DNA of 64,000 bases from Exiguobacterium flavidum (GCF_003344535.1 NZ_QPKS01000001.1:294037-358036); one strand, 5' to 3'; shown: positions 44,806 to 53,533, numbered from the stretch's first letter. The notes: generated by a model from the sequence alone, not told the origin. Program-made: numbers and translations.

Positions 44806-45010
44806 GGTTAGCACCTCCATCGTGCAGAGCACGAAAAATGAATGAGTAAAAAACGCTATAAAAAAAGCGTCGGCAGTTTTTCCCGCCCACACTCATAAAG
44901 CACACGAATCCCACAAAAAAGTGTATCCTCGTGTTGCATCATGATTGACCAGTACGGCATTCCATACATGGTGAGAAGCGGGATGCTTCTGCTTGATTGT
45001 CATTTCACTT
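44806..45010 (-). ncRNA. L20-type leader of infC-rpmI-rplT
   Basis: A 200-nt leader between a strong promoter and infC. On the minus strand it holds ACACGA-GGATA-CAC pairing with GTG-GGA-TTCGTGT around TTTTTT, a GC-rich segment (GGGCGGGAAAAACTGCCGACGC), an ACGCT/AGCGT hairpin followed by a T run (near 44848-44870) that fits an attenuator, and a CGTGC-TCT-GCACG hairpin (44821-44833) just before the ribosome site. In Bacillus L20 binds such a leader and causes termination; that this RNA does so is inferred from position and structure. Confidence 0.7.
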
Positions 45011-45014
45011 TGCT

Positions 45015-45044
45015 ATCATAGCACTTACAAGACCGAAGTGTCAA
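45015..45044 (-). promoter_or_regulatory. Strong promoter of the infC operon
   Basis: Minus strand TTGACA (45039-45044), 18 nt, TGCTATGAT with the -10 at 45015-45020. Confidence 0.88.
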
Positions 45045-45144
45045 GCCGCTTTCATAGAACGTTGCTCACACACTTGATAATAATAGCAATCACCTTACCG
45101 CTTGGCAAGAAGTTTCTTGAAGTTCTCCATTTTTAACTAAACTA

Positions 45145-45209
45145 GGCGAGAATTCTCCCATCTCTAAACGCCCAGGACGAAGTCCAGTGTAGGAGGGAGA
45201 ATTCTCGCC
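45145..45209. repeat. 15-bp perfect inverted repeat at the left of the IS remnant
   Basis: GGCGAGAATTCTCCC (45145-45159) and GGGAGAATTCTCGCC (45195-45209) are exact reverse complements, 35 nt apart. Each arm holds the self-complementary GAGAATTCTC, and CCATCTC follows both. The interior has GGAC-GAA-GTCC. Such foldback ends are read as single-stranded hairpins by IS200/IS605 transposases. Confidence 0.85.
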
Positions 45210-45278
45210 CATCTCGAAAAAAAGAACTAACGTTCGGTATAATCAGTTTAACGAATAAACGTACTGGTAATCAGTGAA

Positions 45279-45674
45279 ATGGATATGAACAAACATTCCG
45301 TCTCCCTTCTGAATTCCTACCTTGTTCTAGTGGTCAAATACAGAAGAAAGGTGATCAACGACACCATCTCAGAGTTCGCGAGACAGACGTGGGAACGAAA
45401 CGGTAAATCTTACCACGTCACAGTCGTCGAGTGAAATCATGACGGCGACCCCATCCATGTGTGGTTCAAAGACTAACCGAACACAGAGATGTCAAAGTTC
45501 TTGAACGCCTACAAGAGCGCGAGCAGCCGACTGATCAAGCGGGATTTTCCGCACGTCAGGAAACAACTGTGGAACGAGATGTTCTGGTCTCGAAGTTCCT
45601 GCCTCGTGACGACCGGTGGTGCGACGCTCGACGCCATCAAACGATACATCGAGAGACAACAAGGAGAGGAGTGA
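45279..45674 (+). pseudogene. tnpA: IS200/IS605 TnpA (Y1 transposase), broken
   Basis: Translation from the ATG at 45279 gives a TnpA-like protein of about 131 codons that is interrupted by TGA at 45432-45434 and TAA at 45474-45476 in the same frame. After the stops, MSKFLNAYKSASSRLIKRDF, the helix with the catalytic tyrosine, and TTGGATLDAIKRYIERQ are well preserved. The HUH metal motif reads PIHVWF, with the first position altered. The reading frame is otherwise in step, so the decay is by point changes and is fairly recent. Ends next to tnpB. Confidence 0.85.
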
Positions 45675-45679
45675 TCGTC

Positions 45680-45892
45680 TTGCTGAAGGCGTACAAATTT
45701 CGACTGTACCCGACGAAATCGCAACGCGACTATTTCCTGAAGACGTTCGGTTGTGTGCGCTTCGTCTACAACATGATGCTCGAAGAACGGATCCGTCTGT
45801 ACGAAGAATCGAAACTAAACCCTGACGCGAAGCAGAAACTCCCGATCCCTGCAAAATACAAACCCGAGTTCCCCTTCTTGAAGGAAGTCGGT
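45680..45892 (+). pseudogene. tnpB: tnpB 5' fragment (IS605-type RNA-guided nuclease), truncated
   Basis: Starting at the TTG at 45680, behind GGAGAGGAG, the frame gives a TnpB N-terminus: MLKAYKFRLYPTKSQRDYF, FGCVRFVYNMML and IPAKYKPEFPFLKEV. After that the match stops and the frame runs into unrelated sequence antisense to the beta-helix gene. The RuvC nuclease domain, the zinc finger and the right-end guide-RNA region are missing, so it cannot be active. Confidence 0.82.
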
Positions 45893-45916
45893 GGATACTT
45901 CTCTCTGGAATTACTG

Positions 45917-47110
45917 TCAAGGAATGAAATTGAATCGTTCGGACGTCTCGGTCGAGTAGACGTTCAGCTTCGAGAACAGGACGATTTGATTGATCGCCGT
46001 TCCGTTTACGGTGTTTTTCCGCAGCGCAAGCTTCTCGGCATCGGTCATCTTGTTGTAGACGGGACGAAATCCATATAACTGGATCGGCTGGAACTGCATA
46101 GCCCGGTCTGCAAGCTCGATGCGATTCCTCTGGATGACCGGGTTCGAGACGCCGCGTCCAAGAATGGCAATCGCCTTTTTGTCCGCCTTCCTGACATTTT
46201 TGATGACATTATCCGTCACGGTCGGTTTCGTCCAGTTCGTCATCCAAATCGCATGATCCTTCGTCCCATCGATCGTGTTTCCGATGATTTTGATTGATTG
46301 GTGCGGTCTGCCCTCCGAATACTGGTGCGTTCCGATTGCCGCATTGACGTTCTTGAACAGGTTGTTCCGAATCAGTACATTGACGTTCGGTGTACGGTCC
46401 TGCTTCGACCATTTCCAAGGAAATCCTTTCGTCACCGGATCCGGAGTATCGAGATTGATCACCTCGTTCGGTCCTGTGTTCGGAACTGCTGTTGCGTTAA
46501 TGAACTTCATGTTCTCGATCACAGCATTGCGGGAAGCGTCCAGTTCAATCGAATGGGACCCCAATTGGTTTTTGACTGTGATGCCGCTGATTTTCAAATT
46601 ATCCGTATGGGCCACCGCAAAAGCAGAAGCACGCGTCACCTTATTCAGATCGATCGTCGCATTTCCTTTTCCGATGATCTTCACATTTTTCGAACCATTG
46701 TATCCTCCGACCGTCTTGCCGCCATGGACGACCGAAGGGGGAGCAAGTTCAATCACACTCGTCGTCGGTGTGGCCGGTCCCCCCGTGTCCATCGACTTCT
46801 TCAAAACGACCCCGTCTTCGAGAACGATCGTCGTGTTCGAAGGAATTGCCATTCGCATCGGAAGTATGTATGTCCCTTTCGAGAGTGTCAAAGTTCCGCC
46901 GCCATCCGCCTCGAGCTTTTCAAGATATGATCTTAACATATAGTGCTGCTTCGTCTTTCCATTATACGTCGACCACTTTTTCATCGCCGCATCCCGCGGC
47001 TCCGTTGCGGGCGAGACCCGATATGCAGTGGCTGTTTCCGCCGGCTTCACGGATGTCAGGACTACCGTCATCGCAAGCAATCCTACAATCAAACCTTTTC
47101 TATTCATCAT
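45917..47110 (-). CDS. Secreted right-handed parallel beta-helix protein
   Basis: A 397-residue protein with a signal peptide (KGLIVGLLAMTVVLTSV, likely cut after the ETA of PAETA) and a repeated strand pattern (NVKIIGKGNATIDL, NLKISGITVKNQ, NAVIENMKFINA, NVLIRNNLFKNV, SIKIIGNTIDGT, PTVTDNVIKNV) that predicts a pectate-lyase-like beta-helix. It could be a polysaccharide lyase or glycosidase; no catalytic set is certain. AGGAGGGG lies before ATG-ATG at 47110/47107. No terminator is seen after it: the IS remnant abuts the stop, so the 3' flank may have been lost. Monocistronic, in an AT-rich surrounding. Confidence 0.7.
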   Translation of the reverse strand: MMNRKGLIVGLLAMTVVLTSVKPAETATAYRVSPATEPRDAAMKKWSTYNGKTKQHYMLRSYLEKLEADGGGTLTLSKGTYILPMRMAIPSNTTIVLEDGVVLKKSMDTGGPATPTTSVIELAPPSVVHGGKTVGGYNGSKNVKIIGKGNATIDLNKVTRASAFAVAHTDNLKISGITVKNQLGSHSIELDASRNAVIENMKFINATAVPNTGPNEVINLDTPDPVTKGFPWKWSKQDRTPNVNVLIRNNLFKNVNAAIGTHQYSEGRPHQSIKIIGNTIDGTKDHAIWMTNWTKPTVTDNVIKNVRKADKKAIAILGRGVSNPVIQRNRIELADRAMQFQPIQLYGFRPVYNKMTDAEKLALRKNTVNGTAINQIVLFSKLNVYSTETSERFNFIP

Positions 47111-47246
47111 AACCCCTCCTTATTTCTTCATCGGCAAATCGGGAGGATTATTCCACCAACTATCAACATTCTCTCGATTATTTTTAATTATGTTTACATT
47201 AAATCAAATACTGATTGACGCGGAATGCTAAATCAAAAAAGGAGCA

Positions 47247-47278
47247 TAAAAAAGTGCCGGTCTCTATCAGACCGGCAC
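47247..47278 (-). terminator. Terminator after thrS
   Basis: Minus strand GTGCCGGTCT / AGACCGGCAC perfect 10-bp stem and six T residues. Confidence 0.93.
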
Positions 47279-47296
47279 CACTTGGGAAAACTCAAT

Positions 47297-49237
47297 TCAC
47301 TTCGATCGGTTCGCGATCTCTTCCTTCAGGTCGCTCAAGAACTGTTCGAGCGAGGCGTTCGAAGAATCCTTAGCGCCGTAACGGCGGATGTTGACTTCCC
47401 GGCCTTCGACTTCCTTGTCACCGAGGACGAGCATGATCGGGACCTTGTTGACCTGTGCTTCACGGATTTTGTATCCGAGCTTCTCGTCCCGGAAATCCGT
47501 CTCGACACGGACGCCGAGCTTAAGGAGCGCCGCTTTGATTTCACGGGCATAGTCCTCATGGACACCTGAGACCGGGATCAGTTTCACCTGGACAGGTGCG
47601 AGCCATGTCGGGAAGGCCCCTTTGTATTCCTCAATCAGGTAAGCGACGAAACGTTCCATCGTCGAGACGACGCCGCGGTGCAGGACGACCGGTCGATGAT
47701 CTTGACCGTCGGATCCCTTGTACGTCAATTCGAAGCGCTCAGGCAGGAGGAAGTCGAGCTGAACCGTCGAGAGCGTCTCATCCTTGCCGAGTGCTGTCCG
47801 GACCTGTACGTCGAGCTTCGGTCCGTAGAAGGCTGCTTCGCCTTCTGCCTCGAAGTAGTCGAGTCCTAGTTCGTCCATCGTCTCTTTGAGTTCACGCTGC
47901 GCCATCTCCCAGATCGCATCGTTGTCGAAGTACTTCTCCTTGTCGGCAGGATCACGGTACGACAGGCGGAACTTGTAGTCCGTGATGCCGAAGTCGGCAT
48001 AGACTTCCTGGATCAAGTGGACGATCGCCTTGAACTCGTCCTTCATCTGATCAGGGCGGACGAACGTGTGACCGTCGTTGAGCACCATGTAGCGCACGCG
48101 CTGGAGACCAGTCAATGCACCAGACATCTCGTAGCGGTGCATACCGCCGAGCTCTGCTACACGAAGCGGCAGGTCACGGTATGACCGCGGCTCGTTTTTG
48201 TAGATCATCATGTGGTGCGGGCAGTTCATCGGACGGAGGACGAGCTCTTCGTTGTCCATCTCCATTTTCGGGAACATGTCGTCCTGATAGTGATCCCAGT
48301 GTCCTGAAGTCTTATACAGCTCCACTGAACCGAGTACCGGCGTGTAGACGTGCTCATAGCCGAGCTCGAGCTCCTTGTCGACGATATAGCGTTCGACAGT
48401 ACGGCGGATCGATGCGCCTTTCGGGAGCCACATCGGAAGACCTTGGCCGACTTCTTGCGACGTAAAGAACAAGCCGAGTTCTTTTCCGAGCTTACGGTGG
48501 TCGCGTTCCTTCGCCTCCTCGAGCAGGCGGAGGTGTTCCTTCAACTGATCCTTGTTCGCGAAGGCCGTCCCATAGATGCGCTGCAGCATCTTGTTGTCCG
48601 AGTCACCGCGCCAGTAGGCACCGGCGATGCTCATCAGCTTGAAGACCGTCAACTTCGATGTCGCCGGCACGTGCGGTCCGCGGCACAGGTCGAAGAACTC
48701 GCCTTGGCGATAGATCGTCAGCTGCTGATCCGCAGGGATGTCCTCGATCAATTCGATTTTGAGCGGGTCGTCGAGTTCCTTGTAGATGGCGAGCGCCTCG
48801 TCGCGTGAGACGACTTCGCGCTCGATCGGCAGGTTCTCGCCAGAGATCTTGTTCATCATCTTCTCGATTTCCGGCAGGTCCTCTTCCGTCAGGCGGCGCT
48901 CCATGTCGATGTCATAGTAGAAACCGTTCTCGATGACCGGACCGATTCCGAGATGAATCACCTCGTCCGGATAGAGACGCTTGAGCGCCTGGGCCATCAA
49001 GTGGGCAGACGAATGGCGGATGAGCGCGATTCCGTCTTCTGAGTCAGGCATGACGAGCTCGATTTTTCCGTCCTCTTCGATCGGGCGGCGGTAGTCGATG
49101 ACTTCACCGTTCAGTTTGGCAGCGAACGCCTTCTTGCGTAGTCCCGGGCTGATCGATGCGGCTACCTCTTCAGCCGTCGTACCGGCCGCGAATTCCTTGA
49201 CGGCGCCATCCGGAAAAGTTAATGCGATGTTTGACAT
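47297..49237 (-). CDS. thrS: Threonyl-tRNA synthetase
   Basis: Charges tRNA-Thr and edits mischarged serine. The 646-residue product has the TGS domain ([16 protein letters not shown]), the editing domain ([13 protein letters not shown] with the HxxxH zinc-like pair), class II motifs ([23 protein letters not shown] in parts with the zinc cysteine, [10 protein letters not shown], and the [13 protein letters not shown] motif 3) and the C-terminal anticodon domain. AAAAGGGGG precedes the ATG at 49237. Controlled by a T-box. Confidence 0.97.
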   Translation of the reverse strand: MSNIALTFPDGAVKEFAAGTTAEEVAASISPGLRKKAFAAKLNGEVIDYRRPIEEDGKIELVMPDSEDGIALIRHSSAHLMAQALKRLYPDEVIHLGIGPVIENGFYYDIDMERRLTEEDLPEIEKMMNKISGENLPIEREVVSRDEALAIYKELDDPLKIELIEDIPADQQLTIYRQGEFFDLCRGPHVPATSKLTVFKLMSIAGAYWRGDSDNKMLQRIYGTAFANKDQLKEHLRLLEEAKERDHRKLGKELGLFFTSQEVGQGLPMWLPKGASIRRTVERYIVDKELELGYEHVYTPVLGSVELYKTSGHWDHYQDDMFPKMEMDNEELVLRPMNCPHHMMIYKNEPRSYRDLPLRVAELGGMHRYEMSGALTGLQRVRYMVLNDGHTFVRPDQMKDEFKAIVHLIQEVYADFGITDYKFRLSYRDPADKEKYFDNDAIWEMAQRELKETMDELGLDYFEAEGEAAFYGPKLDVQVRTALGKDETLSTVQLDFLLPERFELTYKGSDGQDHRPVVLHRGVVSTMERFVAYLIEEYKGAFPTWLAPVQVKLIPVSGVHEDYAREIKAALLKLGVRVETDFRDEKLGYKIREAQVNKVPIMLVLGDKEVEGREVNIRRYGAKDSSNASLEQFLSDLKEEIANRSK

Positions 49238-49258
49238 GATACGTTCCCCCTTTTTCAA

Positions 49259-49510
49259 TAAAAAAAGACCCATCCCTATGAAAGGGACGAGTCTTCATTC
49301 TCGTGGTACCACCCTCGTTCCCGATGCGCCTGGCGCAAACGGCTCGAACACGCTGTAACGGGCGTGACTCCGCGGATGGATTGGCCCCATCCGTGCTATG
49401 AGGGAGTAACTCGGCGAACCGTCACCTGAGAAGCTCACACCGTCCTTCTCTCGCTTTAGGTCGTTTTCGCGAATCGTATCCTCAATCTCTGCATCTGTCA
49501 GATTGACTTA
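49259..49510 (-). ncRNA. T-box leader of thrS
   Basis: T-box sequence GGTGGTACCACG (49302-49313), then the terminator GACTCGTCCCT / AGGGATGGGTC with T residues (49259-49293). Stem I can be drawn with GCGAA/TTCGC and TGAGG/CCTCA; the specifier loop strand between them contains ACT, a Thr codon, but its register is not certain. Confidence 0.88.
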
Positions 49511-49516
49511 CTTCTA

Positions 49517-49546
49517 ACTATAAATCGTCTGGAAGTTCCTTGGCAA
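49517..49546 (-). promoter_or_regulatory. Promoter of thrS
   Basis: Minus strand TTGCCA (49541-49546), 18 nt, TATAGT (49517-49522), placed just after the dnaI stop. Confidence 0.75.
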
Positions 49547-49553
49547 GTATTTC

Positions 49554-50471
49554 TTAATAGCGACGTCGATTCTCTCCGAGAAACTCGATCGGGTTCGTCG
49601 TCGTCCGAATCCGTTCCATTAAGCGCATCGCCTTCAACTTGTCCCCTGCGTCATTCGTGATCCCGAAATGGAGCTCTAGCTCGTCATACGACAAGTTCGA
49701 GCTGAACAGCGTCGGCAGGCGATGCATCATTCGATACTGCAGGATGATCCCGAACAATTCGTCCCTCACCCACGGACTGATCGATTCCGCACCGATGTCA
49801 TCGATCAACAGGACGGGGACGGTCTGGAATCCTTCAAGGAAGGAATCGAAACTATCGGTCCGGATGCGGCGCTTCGCCTCCGAGACGAAACCGGGAGCAT
49901 GAACGAGGATCGCAGCGACCTTCTCCTTCTTGAGCGCATTGCCGATCGCAGCGAGCAAGTAGGTCTTCCCTACCCCGAAGCTGCCGTGGAGATAGAGACC
50001 GCGCACCGGCTGCTTCGTCCGGATCGAGTTCAAAAACTGCGACGCGGCACGGAGAGCTAGTTTCCGGTCCGTCGTCGACAGATCGAAGTCACTGAAATTC
50101 GCGTCGCGAACCTCGTCCGGAAGGAACAGACTCTTGAACCGTTTTTCGAGAGCGCGTTCATTCTCGCGTTCGCGCGTCTCTTCCGTCTTTTCATAGGCGA
50201 CGGTGATCTGCCCCTTCTCGAGATGCAAAACGGGCTGATACCCTTCGATGACGGCCTTTTCCGGGATGATCCGGTTCCCGTCCATCTGCTCAGCGTACTC
50301 ATTGAGCTTCAGCATGCCCCGCTCGATCATGCGCTGATCGATTTCAGGATGGCTGCGCAGGAAGATGACGACCCCGGGATGACTGAGCACCCGCTGTTCG
50401 ATTTGGCGGACCGATTCCGCTACGTCCGGCCGGTTCAAAATCTTTTCGATCGATGAATGGATATGTTCCAT
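49554..50471 (-). CDS. dnaI: Helicase loader DnaI
   Basis: AAA+ loader that places the replicative helicase DnaC on oriC and at restart sites with DnaB and DnaD. The 305-residue product has an N-terminal helicase-binding part and the ATPase with Walker A GSFGVGKTYL, Walker B VLLIDDIGAE and a sensor in LFSSNLSYDEL. GAGGAGGAG lies before the ATG at 50471, 11 bp after the dnaB stop. It is followed by the thrS promoter. Confidence 0.94.
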   Translation of the reverse strand: MEHIHSSIEKILNRPDVAESVRQIEQRVLSHPGVVIFLRSHPEIDQRMIERGMLKLNEYAEQMDGNRIIPEKAVIEGYQPVLHLEKGQITVAYEKTEETRERENERALEKRFKSLFLPDEVRDANFSDFDLSTTDRKLALRAASQFLNSIRTKQPVRGLYLHGSFGVGKTYLLAAIGNALKKEKVAAILVHAPGFVSEAKRRIRTDSFDSFLEGFQTVPVLLIDDIGAESISPWVRDELFGIILQYRMMHRLPTLFSSNLSYDELELHFGITNDAGDKLKAMRLMERIRTTTNPIEFLGENRRRY

Positions 50472-50482
50472 GATACTCCTCC

Positions 50483-51850
50483 TCAATTACCTTTCAACTC
50501 GCGGAGGATGCGTGCCATCTCTTCATCATCCGGCACCTCGGCCTCGAAATCCGCTTTTTTCGTCGCCTCGTATGCAAGTTGTTTTTCCTTCTCCTCTTGC
50601 AGCCACTTCGGAGCCGGTCCGTTTGAACTGTTCTGGTACGACTTGCGTCCGCGTCCTCCGACGGTCTGGCGCGCCCGTTCCTGTTTCTGATCCTGCTTCT
50701 TCGCGATCAGTTCGTCTTGCTCCGATGTCTTCGCGAGCGCCTCGGCTGCCGTCTGGTAACCTCGCTGCTTCCAGTCATCGACGATCGACAAGAGGAAGTT
50801 CTTGCTGAAGCGGTTGCTCTTCTTCACTTCGAGACAATAATAATAAGCGGCGTTGACGATGCCAGAGGACAGTTCGTAGTCGATGATCAATTGCTGGATC
50901 AGCTCTTCGTCCCGCTCCGATATGACTTTTACTTTTCTCAGCTTCGCCACGTAATACTTCGGGTGGGTCGTCTCCATCGTCTCGTGGCTCAGGAGATCAC
51001 CGACTTCGACCTCGTCCCGCTCGATGACCTTCGCCTTCTTCTGACGGCTCAGTTTCTGCTTCGCCGAGAGCATCATCTGTTTGCAGCGTTCTTGCTTCTC
51101 GCTGTCCGTCATCGGCAGGTAGGCCTCGTGCCGGAAACGGGCGTTCAACAGTTCAGCCATCAGCGCCTCGTTCGATTGAGTGACGTAAGCAAGTTTCAGC
51201 AACAGGTGATCGAGCGACTTCGTGTAGAAGTTTCGGGGCAGGAAACGATCCGTCTGCCGCTTCATCTCCTCGAGGTCGAACGAATAATCGAACTCGTAAG
51301 CCGCTCTCTCCTGCTTCGCATAAGCTTTCGGCTGATGGGCAGACGCAAGACCCGCCTTGACGTCGAACACCTGATCGAAACGGACGGTCCGATCGACGAG
51401 ATGGCTCGGCAACGGCTCGGTCCGGAAACGGTTTTGAAGTGCCCGGAATCGAATCTCCCCGACCCGGTAGAAGAGAAGGCTCGAGAGCACGCCATCATTC
51501 AGGAACGTATTCGGTGCGAGCGGCACCCGAATCTGATAGACGTACCGGTAAGCTTGCGCCTGCTTCGACTCGAACGTCCGGATCAAACCGATTCCTTCGA
51601 GCTTGAGCAGTTCCTCTTTGAATTCGTCGATCGAGAAGCCGAGCAGCGTCCCGAGTTCAGCATGCGAAACGTATTGTGATTTCGTCTTCCCGGGAATCAT
51701 CTCACTCCAAAACGTCTGATAGAGGCCAAGTGCCTTGACACCGATGATCGGTTGATAGAGATAATAAAGCGATTGATAGGCTTCGCGGTCGACGACCCCG
51801 TTGCTGATGATCAGACAGAGGTCGGTTCCGGATAATTCTCGTTCTAGCAT
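50483..51850 (-). CDS. dnaB: Replication initiation/membrane attachment protein DnaB
   Basis: Primosome protein that brings DnaI-helicase to DnaA-bound origin and to restart forks. The 455-residue product has the N-terminal DnaB/DnaD winged-helix domain (SNGVVDREAYQSLYYLYQPIIGVKALGLY in parts) and the C-terminal DnaB_2/DDBH2 domain (ISERDEELIQQLIIDYELSSGIVNAAYYY in parts), with a charged tail. GGAAGGACATC precedes the ATG. In operon with nrdR upstream and dnaI downstream. Confidence 0.92.
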   Translation of the reverse strand: MLERELSGTDLCLIISNGVVDREAYQSLYYLYQPIIGVKALGLYQTFWSEMIPGKTKSQYVSHAELGTLLGFSIDEFKEELLKLEGIGLIRTFESKQAQAYRYVYQIRVPLAPNTFLNDGVLSSLLFYRVGEIRFRALQNRFRTEPLPSHLVDRTVRFDQVFDVKAGLASAHQPKAYAKQERAAYEFDYSFDLEEMKRQTDRFLPRNFYTKSLDHLLLKLAYVTQSNEALMAELLNARFRHEAYLPMTDSEKQERCKQMMLSAKQKLSRQKKAKVIERDEVEVGDLLSHETMETTHPKYYVAKLRKVKVISERDEELIQQLIIDYELSSGIVNAAYYYCLEVKKSNRFSKNFLLSIVDDWKQRGYQTAAEALAKTSEQDELIAKKQDQKQERARQTVGGRGRKSYQNSSNGPAPKWLQEEKEKQLAYEATKKADFEAEVPDDEEMARILRELKGN

Positions 51851-51921
51851 GATGTCCTTCCTTTCCAGCTCTTGTTGAAAAGAGAGGCCCGCCTTGTCAA
51901 TCAGGCTGGCCTCTCGACAGG

Positions 51922-52404
51922 TCAGAGACGGTTTTCTCTTTCATCTTCGTGATGCCGTTCCATGAGGTCCGTCAACTCCTGGAAAAAGACGTTGATGTCT
52001 TTGAACTGCTTATATACACTCGCGAAACGGACGTATGCCACTTCATCGACGGAAGCCAGCTCGTTGAGGACGAGACGACCGACCTGGTCACTTGGAATCT
52101 CCTGTTGACCCGTTGCACGAAGCGCCTTCTCGACCCGGCTGACGACGGTCTCGAGCTGTTCGACGGAAATCGGTCGTTTCTCACATGCGCGCACGAGTCC
52201 GCGCATGATTTTATCACGGCTGAATTCATCCCGCGTGCCGTCCTTCTTGACGATGATCAGCGGCGTCTGTTCGACGGTCTCGAATGTCGTGAAGCGATAG
52301 CCGCACGATTCGCATTCCCGGCGGCGCCGGATCGAAGTCGAATCTTGGACAGGCCTCGAATCGAGAACTTTCGTGCCATTATAGTTACAGGCTGGGCAGC
52401 GCAT
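51922..52404 (-). CDS. nrdR: NrdR, ribonucleotide reductase repressor
   Basis: Zinc-ribbon and ATP-cone repressor of nrd genes that senses ATP/dATP. The 160-residue product has CPAC (residues 3-6) and CESCG for zinc and the ATP-cone part [29 protein letters not shown] (in parts). The start is ATG at 52404 with GGAGG 6 nt upstream; a GTG one codon before is also open. It starts 13 bp after the stop of the upstream small gene and precedes dnaB by about 70 bp, as in B. subtilis. Confidence 0.95.
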   Translation of the reverse strand: MRCPACNYNGTKVLDSRPVQDSTSIRRRRECESCGYRFTTFETVEQTPLIIVKKDGTRDEFSRDKIMRGLVRACEKRPISVEQLETVVSRVEKALRATGQQEIPSDQVGRLVLNELASVDEVAYVRFASVYKQFKDINVFFQELTDLMERHHEDERENRL

Positions 52405-52417
52405 CACATACCTCCAT

Positions 52418-52786
52418 TCAATTGACTTCCTGCGTACCGATCATCTTCAGCCGGTACGAAGCATCGAGCTCACTGTAGATCGCCTCTACCCATTGAAGCA
52501 GATCCGGACCGAGCAGGCCTTCGCGATGGAGGAACAGGTCGACCGCGGTTCGTCCCGGTGCTACCGTGACGACCGTCGCCAGTCCATCAAGTCCTTCCGC
52601 TTCGAAGGACAACTCCCCCCGCTCGGCGTTCTTGCGGCGGACATTCCCGCCTTTTTTGATGACGGCCTTCTCGAGCCCGGTGAAGAGCATCTCGACCGTC
52701 GCTGCGTAATAATGCGTGCGAAGCAGTTTGTTCTTGTGTGTATCCGTCGTTTCGATTTGGCGTTGAAGCCGTTCCTTCAGACCCAT
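52418..52786 (-). CDS. Uncharacterised 122-residue protein between nrdR and speD
   Basis: I do not recognise a named family. The product is soluble, basic at the N-terminus ([15 protein letters not shown]) and has an alpha-beta pattern without cysteine clusters: [45 protein letters not shown] and [12 protein letters not shown]. The start at 52786 follows AAAAGGTG; a GTG three codons earlier overlaps that site. The gap to nrdR is 13 bp, so the two are co-transcribed. No promoter was placed for it; speD ends in a terminator about 60 bp upstream. Confidence 0.75.
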   Translation of the reverse strand: MGLKERLQRQIETTDTHKNKLLRTHYYAATVEMLFTGLEKAVIKKGGNVRRKNAERGELSFEAEGLDGLATVVTVAPGRTAVDLFLHREGLLGPDLLQWVEAIYSELDASYRLKMIGTQEVN

Positions 52787-52843
52787 TCTATTCACCTTTT
52801 CCTGTTTTCTTCTACTATTAAGAATAACAGAGCGCGGGAGCAG

Positions 52844-52871
52844 AAAAAAGCCCTCGCTTTCAGCGAGAGCC
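52844..52871 (-). terminator. Terminator after speD
   Basis: Minus strand GGGCTCTCGCT / AGCGAGGGC stem and six T residues. Confidence 0.9.
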
Positions 52872-52889
52872 CGATGGTGCCTGTATTGT

Positions 52890-53276
52890 TCAGTTTACGT
52901 GCTGGACGACTGCTTCCGGAACGTTGATTGGTCCCATACCGCGCGGAACTTCTACGTTCTCACGGATTTTTGCATCCAAGCCGTCAGCGATGTATTTCGC
53001 TGCGATTGCCGGATCGATGCGATCCCCACAAGTAAATACATCAACCGATGCATAACCGTGCTCCGGGAAGCTGTGAATCGTCAAGTGCGATTCAGAGATG
53101 ATGACGACACCGCTTACGCCGTGTGGCGCGAATTTGTGGAATGCTACTTCGCGTACTTCCGCACCTGCTTGAAGTGCAGCGTCGACGAACAAGCGCTCAA
53201 CGTATTCCATGTCGTTCAATTTGTCAGTGTTGCAATCCCAAAGTTCTGAAATGATATGTTTTCCCATAGTATCCAT
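52890..53276 (-). CDS. speD: S-adenosylmethionine decarboxylase proenzyme
   Basis: Makes decarboxylated SAM, the aminopropyl donor for spermidine. The 128-residue prokaryotic class product has the self-cleavage site in [17 protein letters not shown], where the second serine becomes the pyruvoyl group, plus the [10 protein letters not shown] block and FTCGD. The start MDTMGKH at 53276 follows AGGGGGGATCC; frames open to 53468 run through the leader. Its own promoter and a 140-nt structured leader precede it, unlike B. subtilis where speD is read from gapB. Confidence 0.95.
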   Translation of the reverse strand: MDTMGKHIISELWDCNTDKLNDMEYVERLFVDAALQAGAEVREVAFHKFAPHGVSGVVIISESHLTIHSFPEHGYASVDVFTCGDRIDPAIAAKYIADGLDAKIRENVEVPRGMGPINVPEAVVQHVN

Positions 53277-53420
53277 AGTCGGATCCCCCCTACATTCAAT
53301 GGTCTTCAAAGTAATTTGATCACTTACTTTGCGCCTGAGTCTTCGCACCCACGGGGGCAAGTTAGTCCAGAGAGGTCCTAACCCTTTAAGCTGCGATTGC
53401 CAGACCGATTGAAGTTCACG
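53277..53420 (-). ncRNA. Structured leader of speD, candidate cis-regulatory RNA
   Basis: On the minus strand a long-range helix closes the leader: TTCAAT-C-GGTCT (53413-53402) with AGACCATTGAA (53305-53295). Inside are GTTAG/CTAAC (53361-53382), TTGC/GCAA enclosing a GC-rich part (53329-53360) and CAAAGTAA/TTACTTTG (53307-53331). CCCCC in the middle part (near 53354-53358) can pair with the GGGGGG of the ribosome site (53285-53290). I recognise no known riboswitch. Function as a polyamine- or SAM-linked switch is inference. Confidence 0.55.
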
Positions 53421-53426
53421 AGTTGA

Positions 53427-53455
53427 ATTGTAGCAAGTAATAAATGGATGTACAA
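53427..53455 (-). promoter_or_regulatory. Promoter of speD
   Basis: Minus strand TTGTAC (53450-53455), 17 nt, TGCTACAAT with the -10 at 53427-53432. Confidence 0.8.
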
Positions 53456-53482
53456 GAGAAAAACCCAAAAATTTTTCAGCAA

Positions 53483-53521
53483 AAAATAAAAATCGCTCGA
53501 AACCCTCGGTTTCAAGCGATT
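53483..53521 (-). terminator. Terminator after gapB
   Basis: Minus strand ATCGCTTGAAACC / GGTTTCGAGCGAT stem, GAGG-type loop, TTTTATTTTTT. It uncouples gapB from speD. Confidence 0.88.
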
Positions 53522-53533
53522 CCTAAACTGAAA

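Larger units (their letters stand above)
45121..45900 (+). mobile_element. Degenerate IS200/IS605-family element
   Basis: The region has an end-type palindrome (45145-45209), a Y1 transposase gene with two in-frame stops and the first 70 codons of a tnpB gene, all in one order on the plus strand. Similarity to TnpB ends near 45890 and is followed within about 25 bp by the end of the convergent beta-helix gene, so the right half and right end are lost. The element can no longer move by itself. Boundaries are approximate. Confidence 0.8.

Noticed and set aside
45461..46078. A 205-codon plus-strand frame joining the tnpB start with sequence past 45900
   Set aside because: Its first part is the wrong frame of tnpA and its last part is antisense to the beta-helix gene. 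Only the middle (45680 to about 45892) resembles TnpB.
53276..53468. N-terminal extension of SpeD
   Set aside because: The extension covers the promoter and leader; SpeD proteins start at MDTMG or MGKH and a strong ribosome site lies there.
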